Shown: one piece after another, positions 1 through 8,941 of the stretch
How positions within the stretch are numbered: position 1 is the stretch's first letter
Layout: each line of letters begins with the position of its first letter
Source of the DNA: JAFGLZ01 sp964622545
GTDB taxonomy: Bacteria; Planctomycetota; Phycisphaerae; UBA1845; JAFGLZ01
Reading direction: 5' to 3'
Assembly: GCA_964622545.1 (NCBI GenBank)
Contig: CAZUQM010000005.1
Span: 62,001 to 126,000 of the forward strand
DNA length: 64,000 nt
The notes under the pieces: generated by a model
What the model saw: the letters and a program-made list of their open reading frames with translations, nothing else
Told to the model about the DNA's origin: nothing
Databases searched by the model: none
Program-made: the position numbers and the translations under genes

Positions 1-2
1 TC

Positions 3-482
3 GCCGTGATCACGGTCGCGCTGCTCGTCGCGGCCGACAGCGGTCGACGAACGATCACGGGGGTGATGCCCTCCCTGGCGGGCCGGTGCGTGATATCGAA
101 CGACTTGCATGCATGCTGCGACTTCGTGGCCGAGAACACGCCTGAGGACGCCGTCATCGTGCATCCCGACTACGCCGAGCGCGACCACGGCGCGAGCCTG
201 CTCATGCAGCGGCGGCAGGTGTTGGACAACGGCGCTTGTTGGCAGCAACAGCACATGAAGTACGTGGGCGATACGCTCGGCGACCTGGACGCCCTGTTCG
301 GCCGACGGCAGGCCGAGGATCGCGTTGAGGTGCTGACGAGATACGGTGTGGATTACGTCGTCGCTGCTGACGCCAAGCTAGAGATCAAGGAACTGCGCCC
401 CGTCTTGCAGGAGGTCTTCCGCGCGGGGGACACGGCCGTCTATCGCGTGGACAGACGAGTGCGGCTAGCCAGGGCACGCTAG
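3..482 (+). CDS. C-terminal part of a membrane protein of the same family as the next gene (5' end outside window)
   Basis: The reading frame is open from the window edge, so the true start is probably upstream; a GTG at 6 is the first start-like codon but has no visible ribosome site. About 160 residues are visible. They form a soluble domain resembling the C-terminal tail of the following 728-residue membrane protein: both have an N-terminal segment around a Cys and Asp/Pro motif, then QRRQVLDNG or QRRVVLEWG, then a YGVDYVV or YKVTHVI strand, and end in a GDTAVYRV-like strand. In GT-C type membrane proteins such a tail follows the transmembrane bundle on the outer face. It ends 10 bases before the next start, so the two look co-transcribed tandem paralogues. 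Specific function unknown. Confidence 0.7.
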   Translation, partial: AVITVALLVAADSGRRTITGVMPSLAGRCVISNDLHACCDFVAENTPEDAVIVHPDYAERDHGASLLMQRRQVLDNGACWQQQHMKYVGDTLGDLDALFGRRQAEDRVEVLTRYGVDYVVAADAKLEIKELRPVLQEVFRAGDTAVYRVDRRVRLARAR

Positions 483-492
483 AGACGTCGTC

Positions 493-2679
493 ATGAACGG
501 AGTCTGGACCGACGCTCAACCGAATACCGCCGTCGCGCACGATCGTGGCGCCTCAGCCGACCGGTCCGTCGCGTCAACCGTCCGGGCGCGCGACCTGCTC
601 GCCGCCTCGACGCTGATCGTCTGTCCGGCGACGCTGCTGGCCTTTCTCGCCCTGCGGTACGGGTTCGAGCCGCCGGCCGGGGCTCGGGCCATGCTGGCGT
701 TGGTCGTGCTCGGTGCGATACCGGGGTATCTGATCCAGCGCTACGTGGTGCGCCTGCGAGGAGCCACTCCGTTCGAGCACCTTGCCTCGTCGCTGCTGCT
801 GGGCACGCTGATCACGCCCGCGGCGTGGTACATCCTCTGCTCGCTGGGCCTATCGGTGGTGTTCTTCCCGGCCCTGTTCGCCACGGCCGCGATCACCCCC
901 TTCGCGTGCGGATGGCATCGCGACCTGGGACGTCGACTGGCAGGGTTGGTCGGCCCGGTCGAGGCGCTGCTCGTGGTCGTCGCGTTCGGCCTGGCGATCC
1001 TCTGGAGCTGGCAGCTCGACCTCGTGGCGTTCGAGGGCGATCGCGTCCGCATTCTGCCGCACAACGATCACATGCTGCATACGACGCTCATCGCCGAGCT
1101 GGCCCGCGGCGTGCCTCCTGAAACCGTGCCCTCCGTCGTCGGCGTGGACAAGTGGTCGTACCACTATCTACCGAACGTATGGACCGACATGGTCCGCCGT
1201 GTGGCCGACCTGGACGCGCGGACGGCGTACTTCATGATCACGTTGCCGTTGCGATACGTGCTGGTCTGTCTGGCGTTGTACCTGGCCCTGGCCGGGCGGT
1301 TCGGTCGACCGGCGGCGCTCGCCGGAGCGGCCTGCGTGTTGGGCTTCGTGGGTCATCCCGACGGCACGTACCTCCTGACGAACGGTCTGCTGACGTACCT
1401 CTACTGGAACGTGCCCGCATCGTTCGGGTTGGTGGCGGTCGGACTGATCCTCTATTACGCCTCGGCCTTGCCGGACGACACCCTGCGTCGGCGGTTGCTG
1501 ATCATGTCGTTCCTGGCCGCGCTGACGTTCTGGTTCAAGGCAAACTTCGCGCTGGCGGCCGTACCGGCGGTGGGCCTGGTGGCGGCCTGGAAGCTGATTC
1601 CCCGGCGAGACTGGCGCTGCCTGGCGGTCTGCTTCGTGATCCCGGTCGTCGCGGTCGCGCTGCGGACGTGGGACTCGACCACGGCCGATCTACCCTCGCC
1701 GCTGGCCTTCGAGCCCTGGCGGTTCGTGGAGTACATGTGGTGGAAGGGCAACCGGTGGCTGCGGGACCTGCTGGCCGAGACGGGCCCCGGCTGGCTGGCG
1801 GCGATCCTCGCGTGTTTGAATGCCATTCGCCTCAATGTCAACGCCCTGCCCGACGTCGTCCGTTCGCCGACGATCCTCGTGCTGAGCGTGCTCTACCTGT
1901 TCCACATCGGTCTGGCGGCCGCGGCGATCGCGAGCATCCGGTGCGGCTTCGCGCGCGGGGGTCGACGGATGCATCCGGTCGACGCCCTGCTGCTGCTGAT
2001 CGTGTTGTCCTGCTTCGTGGGATTCGTGGTCTTCCCGATCCAGCCGGACCTCGTATGGAACGTATCGATGCACCTGTTCGCGCTGATCAACGCCCTGCTG
2101 ATCTGCCTGATGGGACCGGTGCTTTGTGCGTTGGCGCGGTCGGCGTGGAGGAGGGGACGCGTCACGAAGGTGGCGTTCGCCCTGCTGCTGGCGGCCGGGC
2201 TGAGCGCCAACGGTTATGCCCTGGTTCGCAAGACGGCGCTGTCGCCCGTGGCCGACGTGCAGGATGTGATCCCCTACAACCTGTACGCCTGCTATGGCTT
2301 CGTCGATCGGCACACGCGGCCCGATGCGATGCTCCTCGGCCCGCGGTTCGAGCAGGGCCTGCGGACGGCCGGCATGTTGACGCAACGTCGCGTTGTGCTC
2401 GAGTGGGGCCCCGGGATTTTCGAACGACGGGTTGACCTGGGCCCGCTGCTCGAGAACCTGCGTGCGTTCTATGCCGGCACGACGCCCGACCGCGCACGGG
2501 CGATCCTCGATCGCTACAAGGTCACGCATGTTATCGCATCCAGGGACCTGGTCGCGGGCGCGGGCTACGACCCGTGGCTGCACAACGTCTACCGTAGCGG
2601 CGACCTATGCGTGTATCGCACTGTGAAGCATCCGCGGATCGGTTCGGGCGCACAGGACCGATCGTCGGGCAAGGAGTAG
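493..2679 (+). CDS. Polytopic membrane protein, probable GT-C type glycosyltransferase
   Basis: This 728-residue protein has roughly 13-15 hydrophobic segments between residues 35 and 590, followed by a soluble C-terminal domain of about 120 residues. An extracytoplasmic loop after the fifth segment carries the charged stretch LPHNDHMLH and a YHYLPN motif, reminiscent of the acidic/His first loop of GT-C lipid-linked sugar transferases, though no Pfam-grade signature is obvious. A polyprenyl-phosphate glycosyltransferase follows after 5 bases, and those enzymes make the lipid-linked sugar donors GT-C proteins use. It is inferred to transfer a sugar to a surface glycan or lipid. The ATG was chosen because the preceding gene ends just upstream and hydrophobicity starts soon after it. 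Confidence 0.7.
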   Translation: MNGVWTDAQPNTAVAHDRGASADRSVASTVRARDLLAASTLIVCPATLLAFLALRYGFEPPAGARAMLALVVLGAIPGYLIQRYVVRLRGATPFEHLASSLLLGTLITPAAWYILCSLGLSVVFFPALFATAAITPFACGWHRDLGRRLAGLVGPVEALLVVVAFGLAILWSWQLDLVAFEGDRVRILPHNDHMLHTTLIAELARGVPPETVPSVVGVDKWSYHYLPNVWTDMVRRVADLDARTAYFMITLPLRYVLVCLALYLALAGRFGRPAALAGAACVLGFVGHPDGTYLLTNGLLTYLYWNVPASFGLVAVGLILYYASALPDDTLRRRLLIMSFLAALTFWFKANFALAAVPAVGLVAAWKLIPRRDWRCLAVCFVIPVVAVALRTWDSTTADLPSPLAFEPWRFVEYMWWKGNRWLRDLLAETGPGWLAAILACLNAIRLNVNALPDVVRSPTILVLSVLYLFHIGLAAAAIASIRCGFARGGRRMHPVDALLLLIVLSCFVGFVVFPIQPDLVWNVSMHLFALINALLICLMGPVLCALARSAWRRGRVTKVAFALLLAAGLSANGYALVRKTALSPVADVQDVIPYNLYACYGFVDRHTRPDAMLLGPRFEQGLRTAGMLTQRRVVLEWGPGIFERRVDLGPLLENLRAFYAGTTPDRARAILDRYKVTHVIASRDLVAGAGYDPWLHNVYRSGDLCVYRTVKHPRIGSGAQDRSSGKE

Positions 2680-2684
2680 ACACG

Positions 2685-3767
2685 ATGCGTAAGGTGAATT
2701 CAGACACGCTGATCTCGGTGGTCATCCCGATCTACAACGAGGTCGAGGTCATTGATGACCTGGTCGGCGAGGTCCGTGAGACGGCCCTCGGGCTCGACTT
2801 CCCGGGTCAGTGGGAGATCGTGCTCGTCGACGACGGCAGCACGGACGGCAGCGCCGAAGCCCTCGACGCACTGGCGGCTCGCTACCCAACTCAGGTGCAG
2901 GTCGTGCATCTAGCCAGGAATTTCGGCCACGCGGCGGCCGTACGTGCCGGGCTCGACCGGGCGCGCGGCGAGGCGGTCGTCCTCATGGACGGTGACCTGC
3001 AGGACGACCCGGCCGCGTTCGGCCCGTTTGTGGCCAAGTGGCGAGCCGGCTACGACGTGGTGTACGCCATTCGGACCTCACGGCAGGAGCGTTACGGCGC
3101 ATCGATGCTGTTCAAGCTGTTCTACCGGGTCCTGAGCCGCCTTTCGGAGATCGAACTACCGCAGGACGCCGGCAACTTCTCGCTGATGGACCGCCGCGTC
3201 ATCGATCAGCTCAGATCGCTGCCCGAGCACAACCGCTACCTGCCGGGCCTGCGGGCCTGGGTGGGCTTCCGACAGGTCGGCGTGCCCGTACCGCGTCGCG
3301 CCCGTTACGACAACTCGACGCGCGTCGGCTTCATGGGCCTGTGGAAGTTGGCCAACAACGCGATCTTCTCGTTCTCGCACGCCCCGTTGACGCTGTTTCG
3401 ATCACTGGGCGCGATTGCGATCCTGGTTTCAGCTGTCCTGATGGTCTACGCCTGCTACGGCAAGTTCATCAGCGGCCAGGCCATCAAGGCCTGGATGTCG
3501 CAATTTAGCGTGATCACGTTCTTCGGCGGGATCAACCTGCTGGGCGTCGGCATCATCGGCGAGTACGTCGTTCGTATCTATGACGAGGTCAAGCACCGCC
3601 CGGCTTATGTGATCGATCAGATCGTCACGGGGGACTCCCCGCCGAGGACCGTTCCCCGCGAGAGCGAGGCTCCCGTGGTCTACCAACCGAAACCGCGCGG
3701 TCTCGAGCTGCTGCTGGGCAAGGTGCGTGAGCTGCGGCCCAAGCATGGTCTGCCGGCAACGGAGTAA
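2685..3767 (+). CDS. GT2 polyprenyl-phosphate glycosyltransferase (GtrB/ArnC/DPM1-like)
   Basis: A 360-residue protein with a cytoplasmic GT-A domain: VVIPIYNE near residue 12, VDDGSTDGS near 48, the metal-binding MDGDLQDDP near 100, then two C-terminal membrane helices (about 240-262 and 283-305) and the family-typical GIIGEYVVRIYDEV segment. Known relatives transfer a sugar from a nucleotide donor to undecaprenyl or dolichyl phosphate. The start at 2685 is preferred over an upstream in-frame ATG because AAGGAG lies 8 bases before it and the Rossmann-like domain begins at once. It probably supplies the lipid-linked sugar used by the neighbouring membrane proteins. The exact sugar cannot be told from sequence. 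Confidence 0.92.
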   Translation: MRKVNSDTLISVVIPIYNEVEVIDDLVGEVRETALGLDFPGQWEIVLVDDGSTDGSAEALDALAARYPTQVQVVHLARNFGHAAAVRAGLDRARGEAVVLMDGDLQDDPAAFGPFVAKWRAGYDVVYAIRTSRQERYGASMLFKLFYRVLSRLSEIELPQDAGNFSLMDRRVIDQLRSLPEHNRYLPGLRAWVGFRQVGVPVPRRARYDNSTRVGFMGLWKLANNAIFSFSHAPLTLFRSLGAIAILVSAVLMVYACYGKFISGQAIKAWMSQFSVITFFGGINLLGVGIIGEYVVRIYDEVKHRPAYVIDQIVTGDSPPRTVPRESEAPVVYQPKPRGLELLLGKVRELRPKHGLPATE

Positions 3768-3770
3768 GCG

Positions 3771-4709
3771 ATGGCAACCTGTTTCATGTGCCCATCCAGC
3801 TCGCTGAACGTGGCCGACCGCAATGTGGTCGACTTCGAGTACGGCGCGCCCGGCTCGTACACGTACCTGCGGTGCAGCGCCTGCGGGACGCTGGTGATCG
3901 ACCCGGTGCCCGACGAGCAGACGCTGGCGCAGGCCTACCCGGCGACGTATCACGCCTACCTCGAGCAGCCGACGGCGCTGGCGAGGTTCCTCAAGGCTCG
4001 GTACTGGCGGAAGAAGGCCAAGCGGTGCACGAAGCTCATCGGTTGCGACGCGGCCGTGCTCGACGCGGGATGCGCCAACGGCGACTTCCTCCTGGCGATG
4101 CGCGAGCTCGGCTTTGCCGATCTGACGGGCCTCGACTTCAACGCCGAGGCGGTCGATCGGGCCAGGGGCCACGGCTTCGACGTCATCCAGGGCGACCTGG
4201 ACGCGGCCGGGCTCGAGCCGAGCCGGTACGATTTGATCGTGATGACGAATTTCATCGAGCACGTGACCGATCCGGTGTCGGTGCTGAGGCGGTGCGGCGA
4301 GCTGCTGCGGCCGGGCGGGCTCATCCTGGGCGAGACGCCGAACGTGGCGAGCTGGGACTACGCCCTCTTTCGCCGCGAATGGGGCGGCTACCACACGCCC
4401 CGGCATCTCTGCCTGTTCGACACGAACAACCTCCGCCTGGTGGCCGAGCGCGCGGGCTTCGAGGTCCGCTCGATCGCCAACATGCTCCAACCGGCACACT
4501 GGGCGCTGTCGGTGCAGAACGCACTCAAGGCCGTCCGCGACGACCTGACGATCCGCAACGGACGGAGCCGGCTTTTTACGCCCATGCTGCTGCTGAGCCT
4601 ACCGATCAACCTCGTGCAGATGGCCGTTTCTCGCACGTCGCTGGTGGAGTTCGTCTTCGCCGTGCGTGCCGGCGACGGGCGGACCGATGACGTCACGGAG
4701 GACGTTTGA
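3771..4709 (+). CDS. Class I SAM methyltransferase with N-terminal zinc ribbon
   Basis: 312 residues. Two CxxC pairs (CFMC at residues 3-6 and CSAC near 37) form a probable zinc ribbon ahead of a Methyltransf_23/UbiE-like fold: VLDAGCANGDF near residue 95 is SAM motif I, NFIEHVTDP is near 160, and LRPGGLILGETPN near 178 is post-motif II. Such zinc-ribbon methyltransferases commonly occur in polysaccharide and O-antigen clusters, where they methylate sugars or lipid head groups; the substrate here is unknown. The ATG follows the previous stop by 3 bases, with GGAG overlapping that stop, indicating translational coupling. A similar protein is encoded at 42423, next to another radical SAM gene. 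Confidence 0.85.
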   Translation: MATCFMCPSSSLNVADRNVVDFEYGAPGSYTYLRCSACGTLVIDPVPDEQTLAQAYPATYHAYLEQPTALARFLKARYWRKKAKRCTKLIGCDAAVLDAGCANGDFLLAMRELGFADLTGLDFNAEAVDRARGHGFDVIQGDLDAAGLEPSRYDLIVMTNFIEHVTDPVSVLRRCGELLRPGGLILGETPNVASWDYALFRREWGGYHTPRHLCLFDTNNLRLVAERAGFEVRSIANMLQPAHWALSVQNALKAVRDDLTIRNGRSRLFTPMLLLSLPINLVQMAVSRTSLVEFVFAVRAGDGRTDDVTEDV

Positions 4710-5776
4710 TGCTTGAGCGGTTTCGAGACAACCTGTGGTTCGTGTGTCAGCCGAAGCGCAAGCCGCTGCTCATGGCGCGCGTGGCGGCGTCGATGGCCAA
4801 GCACCGCTTGATCCCCGACGTCCGGAAGCGGCCGCTGCGGAACATCGACATCGCGCTGAGCTACGCCTGCAACATGACGTGCGAGCACTGCTCGTGCGAG
4901 ATGATGCGCCGCCCGGGCGCCGAGCGGATGACCCGCGACGACCTGGCGCGGCTCGCGAATCAGGCGATGGAGCTCGGCGCGATCTACTTCGCGTTCACGG
5001 GCGGCGAGCCGCTTCTCAACAAGGATCTCGAGGACATCATCCAGCTCTTCCATCCGACCAGGAACCTGATCGGGCTCCAGACGAACGCCGTGCTGCTGGA
5101 CAAGCCCCGCATCGAGTCGCTCTATCGGGCCGGGCTGGACAGCATCCAGGTGAGCCTCGACTCGGGCGATCCGGGCCGGCACGACGCCTTCCGGCACACG
5201 GTCGGGGCGTACGAGACGACCATCCGCAACGTGGACAACGCCCTGGCTCGCGGGATCCGCGTGATCTTCTGCACGACGCTGACGCACAGCACGATCCATA
5301 CGCCCGAGGCGGTGGAGCTGTTGGAGTTCTGCAAGGCCAAGCACGTGCCTGTGGTGGTGTCGGTGCCGTGCCCGGTCGGCAAGTGGCAGGGCAACTTCGA
5401 CGAGTCGTTCGATGACGCCGACCGCGCCAAGCTGATCGAGCTGCAGATGCGGTATCCGAATCTGCGGCGCGACTTCCACTCGAACTACGCCAAGCTCGGG
5501 TGTTCGGCCGGGACCGAAAAGCTCTACATCACGCCCTACGGGGACGTCATCCCGTGTCCGTTCATCCACATCTCGTTCGGCAACGTCCGGCGTGAGTCGT
5601 TGGCGGACGTGCGGGGTCGCATGCTCAAGCTCGACCGCTTCACGCAATACAACCAGATCTGCCTGGCCGGCGAGGACCGGGCGTTCATCGATCGTTACAT
5701 CAAGCCGACCTACCAGGCCGAGCAACTGCCGCAGGCCTGGAACGAGCACCCCAACCTTGTCGAGGTGTGCAGCTAA
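4709..5776 (+). CDS. Radical SAM protein with SPASM/twitch-type C-terminus
   Basis: 355 residues. The radical SAM cluster motif CNMTCEHC (Cys54, Cys58, Cys61) opens a partial TIM barrel, and TGGEPLLN is the SAM-binding GGE motif. The C-terminal part has GCSAGTEKLYITPYGDVIPC and a later Cys, the usual layout of a SPASM or twitch domain holding an auxiliary iron-sulfur cluster. The family includes peptide-modifying maturases and the hopanoid or lipid enzyme HpnH; no short precursor peptide gene is visible, so a small-molecule or lipid substrate is more likely. The ATG overlaps the previous TGA stop in a TGATG junction. A TTG three bases earlier is the alternative start but is less likely. Confidence 0.85.
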   Translation: MLERFRDNLWFVCQPKRKPLLMARVAASMAKHRLIPDVRKRPLRNIDIALSYACNMTCEHCSCEMMRRPGAERMTRDDLARLANQAMELGAIYFAFTGGEPLLNKDLEDIIQLFHPTRNLIGLQTNAVLLDKPRIESLYRAGLDSIQVSLDSGDPGRHDAFRHTVGAYETTIRNVDNALARGIRVIFCTTLTHSTIHTPEAVELLEFCKAKHVPVVVSVPCPVGKWQGNFDESFDDADRAKLIELQMRYPNLRRDFHSNYAKLGCSAGTEKLYITPYGDVIPCPFIHISFGNVRRESLADVRGRMLKLDRFTQYNQICLAGEDRAFIDRYIKPTYQAEQLPQAWNEHPNLVEVCS

Positions 5777-5796
5777 TACGGAAGGAGCCGTCAGCC

Positions 5797-7368
5797 ATGA
5801 AATGCACCTTTGTCGCCATCGGCCATGAGAACATCTCGCTCGAGGTCCTCTCGGCGGCGCTCAAGCAGCACGGCCACCGGACGGAGCTGGCCTACGACCA
5901 GTCGCTCTTCGACGACCGCAACTACCTCTGCATGCCGAGCGTGGCCAAGCTGTTCGACCATCGCGACGAGGTGGTCGCCAAGCTCGTGGCCGGCCGGCCC
6001 GACCTCGTGGCCTTCTCGGTCATGACGCCGACGTACCGGTGGGCGCTCGACATGGCCCGACGCATCAAGGCCCGCATCGACGTGCCCGTCATCTTCGGCG
6101 GCATGCACCCGACCACCATGCCCGAACGGACGATCGCCGAGGACGCCGTCGACATGATCTGCGTCGGCGAGGGCGACGAGGCGCTGGTCGAGCTGTGCGA
6201 CGCGATCGAGCGCGGCGAGGTGGACACGTCGATCCGCAACATCTGGTTCAAGGACGGCGAGACGGTCATCCGCAACCCGCTGCGGCCGCTGGTGGAGAAT
6301 CTGGACGCGCTGCCCTGGCCCGACAAGGAGCTGTTTGAGCAGCACTTCCCGATCAAGAACGCCTATCTGGCGGTGACGTCGCGCGGCTGTCCGTACGCGT
6401 GCACGTACTGCTCGCTGTCGCACCACGCGAAGATGGCGGCCGACCTGGGCGGCAAGCGGCTCCGGGAGCGCTCGGTGGACTCGGTCATCAGCGAGCTGAA
6501 GGCCATGCACAAGCGGTACGGCTTCGAGTGGGTCGACTTTCGCAACAACACGTTCACGGCCAACAAGCGGTGGGTGTTCGAGTTTCTGGAGCGCTACAAG
6601 GACGAGGTGGGTTTGCCGTTCAAGGCCTTCGCGCATCCGTCGACGATGACGCGCGAGATGGCGTTCAAGCTGAAGGAGGCGGGCTGCTTCGGAATCCAGC
6701 TCGGGGTGGAGAGCTACAGCGAGGACGTCCGCAGCTCGATCCTGAACCGGCACGAGTCGAACGCCGAGATCCTACGAACGGTCGAATCGATGGACGAGGC
6801 GGGGCTGCCGTACTCGATCGACTACATCCTCGGCATCCCGACGCAGACGGAGGAAGAGCTGCTCGCCGCGGCCGAGTTCTTCACGCGACGCAAGATGTGC
6901 TACCGGGTCTCGCCGTTCCTGCTGGAGTACCTGCCGACGCTCGAGATCGTGCGGCACGGCCTGGAGCACGGGGAGATCAGCGAGGAGGACGTGGCCGCCC
7001 TGGAGAACGGCGAGCACGCCCATTACCTGTCGACCGGTTCGCTCGGCAAGGACCGCGCCAAGCTGCGGTTCTACCTCGGGTACCGGTTCCTGTTCCGGCT
7101 GATCCCGTTCCTGCCGAGTTCGGTCAGTCGGTTCCTGATTCGCAGGCGTTGGTTCCGTGTGTTGCCGTACCTGCCGTCGGATTGGCTGCTCCGCGTGCTG
7201 GACGTGATCATGCTCTTCCGCCGGCACGACCGCGACGCCTTTACCTACGCCAAGAACTACTGGTACTGGACGACGAGCCGCATCTGGCCCAGGCCGGCGA
7301 CGAGGCGGCTGGATGGGGACGCCGGGGTAGCCGCAATCAGGGGGCAGTCTTTGGTTGGCGTGCCCTGA
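5797..7368 (+). CDS. B12-binding radical SAM protein
   Basis: 523 residues with a cobalamin-binding Rossmann domain in the first ~150 residues (FGGMHPT near 100, GEGDEALVE near 124) and a radical SAM domain with CPYACTYC (Cys198, Cys202, Cys205). After the barrel lies a C-terminal helical region of about 150 residues (roughly 350-500). This architecture is that of class B radical SAM methylases and ring- or lipid-modifying enzymes such as BchE and HpnP. The start at 5797 has GGAAGGA about 10 bases upstream; an in-frame GTG at 5767 lies inside the preceding gene. It sits in a run with another B12 radical SAM enzyme, so successive modification of one lipid or glycan is plausible. Confidence 0.88.
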   Translation: MKCTFVAIGHENISLEVLSAALKQHGHRTELAYDQSLFDDRNYLCMPSVAKLFDHRDEVVAKLVAGRPDLVAFSVMTPTYRWALDMARRIKARIDVPVIFGGMHPTTMPERTIAEDAVDMICVGEGDEALVELCDAIERGEVDTSIRNIWFKDGETVIRNPLRPLVENLDALPWPDKELFEQHFPIKNAYLAVTSRGCPYACTYCSLSHHAKMAADLGGKRLRERSVDSVISELKAMHKRYGFEWVDFRNNTFTANKRWVFEFLERYKDEVGLPFKAFAHPSTMTREMAFKLKEAGCFGIQLGVESYSEDVRSSILNRHESNAEILRTVESMDEAGLPYSIDYILGIPTQTEEELLAAAEFFTRRKMCYRVSPFLLEYLPTLEIVRHGLEHGEISEEDVAALENGEHAHYLSTGSLGKDRAKLRFYLGYRFLFRLIPFLPSSVSRFLIRRRWFRVLPYLPSDWLLRVLDVIMLFRRHDRDAFTYAKNYWYWTTSRIWPRPATRRLDGDAGVAAIRGQSLVGVP

Positions 7369-7402
7369 CAGGATTGGGTGGAAACGTCCTGGAGTAGGGA
7401 TT

Positions 7403-8857
7403 ATGGACACAAGACAACGACTTCGCATCGCCCTGGTCATCGATTGGCTCGGGTTCCAGGAGGTGTACTCGCTGCCCATCGTGTCGGCAATCGCCAAGAA
7501 AGCCGGACATGAGGTGGCCCTGTTCGAATACGGCCCGAACCCGAAGCGAGCGGTCCACGACCTCACGGCCTACCAGCCGGACATCGTGGGCTACTCGGTC
7601 AGCTCGAACGAGCACCAACGCTACCTGGAGATCAACCGGCGCCTCAAGTCCGCGCTGAGGTTCTTCTCGCTTTTCGGCGGGCCGCACCCCACATTCTTCC
7701 CTGACTACGTTCGCAACGAAGGCGTCGACGCCATCTGCCGAGGGGAGGCCGACGTCGTCTTGCCGCGGCTCCTCGAACGATTCGGCCGCGAGGAGATGTA
7801 TCGCACGGAAAACTTCTGGTTCCAGCTCAGCGACGGCCGCATCGTCGAGAACCCGCTTGCCGACCTCGTCGAGGACCTGGACACCGTGCCCCCGATCGAT
7901 CGAGACCTGCTCTACGCCAAGAGCATGTACATGGCCAAGACGCCCATCAAGGGCGTATTCACCGGTCGCGGTTGTCCCTACAAGTGCTCGTACTGCTTCA
8001 ACCATGCCTATAACTCGCTGTACCGTGGCAAGGGTCGCGTGATCCGCCGCCGAAGCGTGCAGGCCGTCCTCGATGAGATCCAAGAGATCCGGCGGAGGTA
8101 TCCGCTGAAGCTGGTACGGATCATGGACGACACGTTCGGCTTGAATTGTAAGTGGATGGAGGAGTTCGCGACGCGCTACCCCCGAGAGATCGGTCTGCCG
8201 TTTACCTGTCAGGCCCGTCCGAACCTGCTGACCGACCAGTATTGCGACCAGCTTCAGCGCGCCGGGTGTCATGGTGTGTTCATGGCGATCGAGTGCGCGA
8301 ACGAGCACCTTCGCAACGAGGTCGCCAACCGTCGCATCAGCACGGAGCAGATCCAAGAGGCCTGCCGACGACTCAAGTGCCGCGGCATCCGCGTGGCGAC
8401 CTACAACATGGTCGGGATGCCTGGCGAGACGGAACAGGATCTCCTGGCAACGATCGAATTGAATCGAGTTGTGGGCGCGGACTACGCGGAGGCCTCGATC
8501 CTTCAACCCTATCCGGGCACGGCCATCAACGAGTATTGCAGGAGGACCGGCCACCTGGAACCCGAGAACGAGGCATTCCAGGGACAGTACTCGACCACGG
8601 TGCTCAAGTTCAATGCGTCCTTCAGACAGAAGCTCTTCGTGTTCCACCGGCTCTTCCCGGTGCTGGTGGACCGGCCGTGGTCGAAGCGCCTCATTCCGCT
8701 GCTGTCGAGGTTGCCGTCGATGAACAAGATGCTCGACGTGGTCTACCGGCTGTACTACGGCGTGCAGATGCACCGCCGCATGTACGGCTCCCAGATCCCT
8801 CTCTCTTTGCGGGCCGCGCAGGCTATGCGATTCCTGACCGTTCCAAGTCGCAGTTGA
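7403..8857 (+). CDS. B12-binding radical SAM protein, paralogue of the 43615 gene
   Basis: 484 residues. A cobalamin-binding N-terminal domain carries the FGGPHPTFFP motif near residue 91, followed by the radical SAM core GRGCPYKCSYC (Cys191, Cys195, Cys198). NMVGMPGET and YPGTAINEY are the later barrel motifs. The protein resembles the 43615 product along most of its length (LYRGKG, REIGLPF, NEHLRNEV versus NERLRNEV), pointing to duplication of a glycan or lipid modification enzyme. The ATG at 7403 has GGAGTAGGG just upstream; a TTG at 7355 lies inside the preceding gene and is unlikely. It is the last gene of the left operon and is followed by a strong hairpin at 8877. Confidence 0.88.
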   Translation: MDTRQRLRIALVIDWLGFQEVYSLPIVSAIAKKAGHEVALFEYGPNPKRAVHDLTAYQPDIVGYSVSSNEHQRYLEINRRLKSALRFFSLFGGPHPTFFPDYVRNEGVDAICRGEADVVLPRLLERFGREEMYRTENFWFQLSDGRIVENPLADLVEDLDTVPPIDRDLLYAKSMYMAKTPIKGVFTGRGCPYKCSYCFNHAYNSLYRGKGRVIRRRSVQAVLDEIQEIRRRYPLKLVRIMDDTFGLNCKWMEEFATRYPREIGLPFTCQARPNLLTDQYCDQLQRAGCHGVFMAIECANEHLRNEVANRRISTEQIQEACRRLKCRGIRVATYNMVGMPGETEQDLLATIELNRVVGADYAEASILQPYPGTAINEYCRRTGHLEPENEAFQGQYSTTVLKFNASFRQKLFVFHRLFPVLVDRPWSKRLIPLLSRLPSMNKMLDVVYRLYYGVQMHRRMYGSQIPLSLRAAQAMRFLTVPSRS

Positions 8858-8876
8858 AAGTAGGGACTTGAGAAAG

Positions 8877-8906
8877 GGGCCGGGCCCCTGCCTGGGAACC
8901 CGGCCC
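8877..8906. terminator. Hairpin between convergent genes
   Basis: GGGCCGGG at 8877-8884 pairs perfectly with CCCGGCCC at 8899-8906 around a 14-base loop. It sits in the 84-base gap where the radical SAM operon (+) meets the heat-shock gene (-). There is no U-tract, so it is a terminator or mRNA-end stabiliser by position rather than a classic intrinsic terminator. Confidence 0.6.
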
Positions 8907-8941
8907 GGTCACCCATCCTAGCGATCACGAGACACAGTGCA

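Noticed and set aside
4709..5776. RiPP maturase with adjacent precursor peptide
   Set aside because: The SPASM radical SAM gene is packed between a methyltransferase and B12 radical SAM gene with overlaps or about 20-base gaps, leaving no room for a precursor gene.
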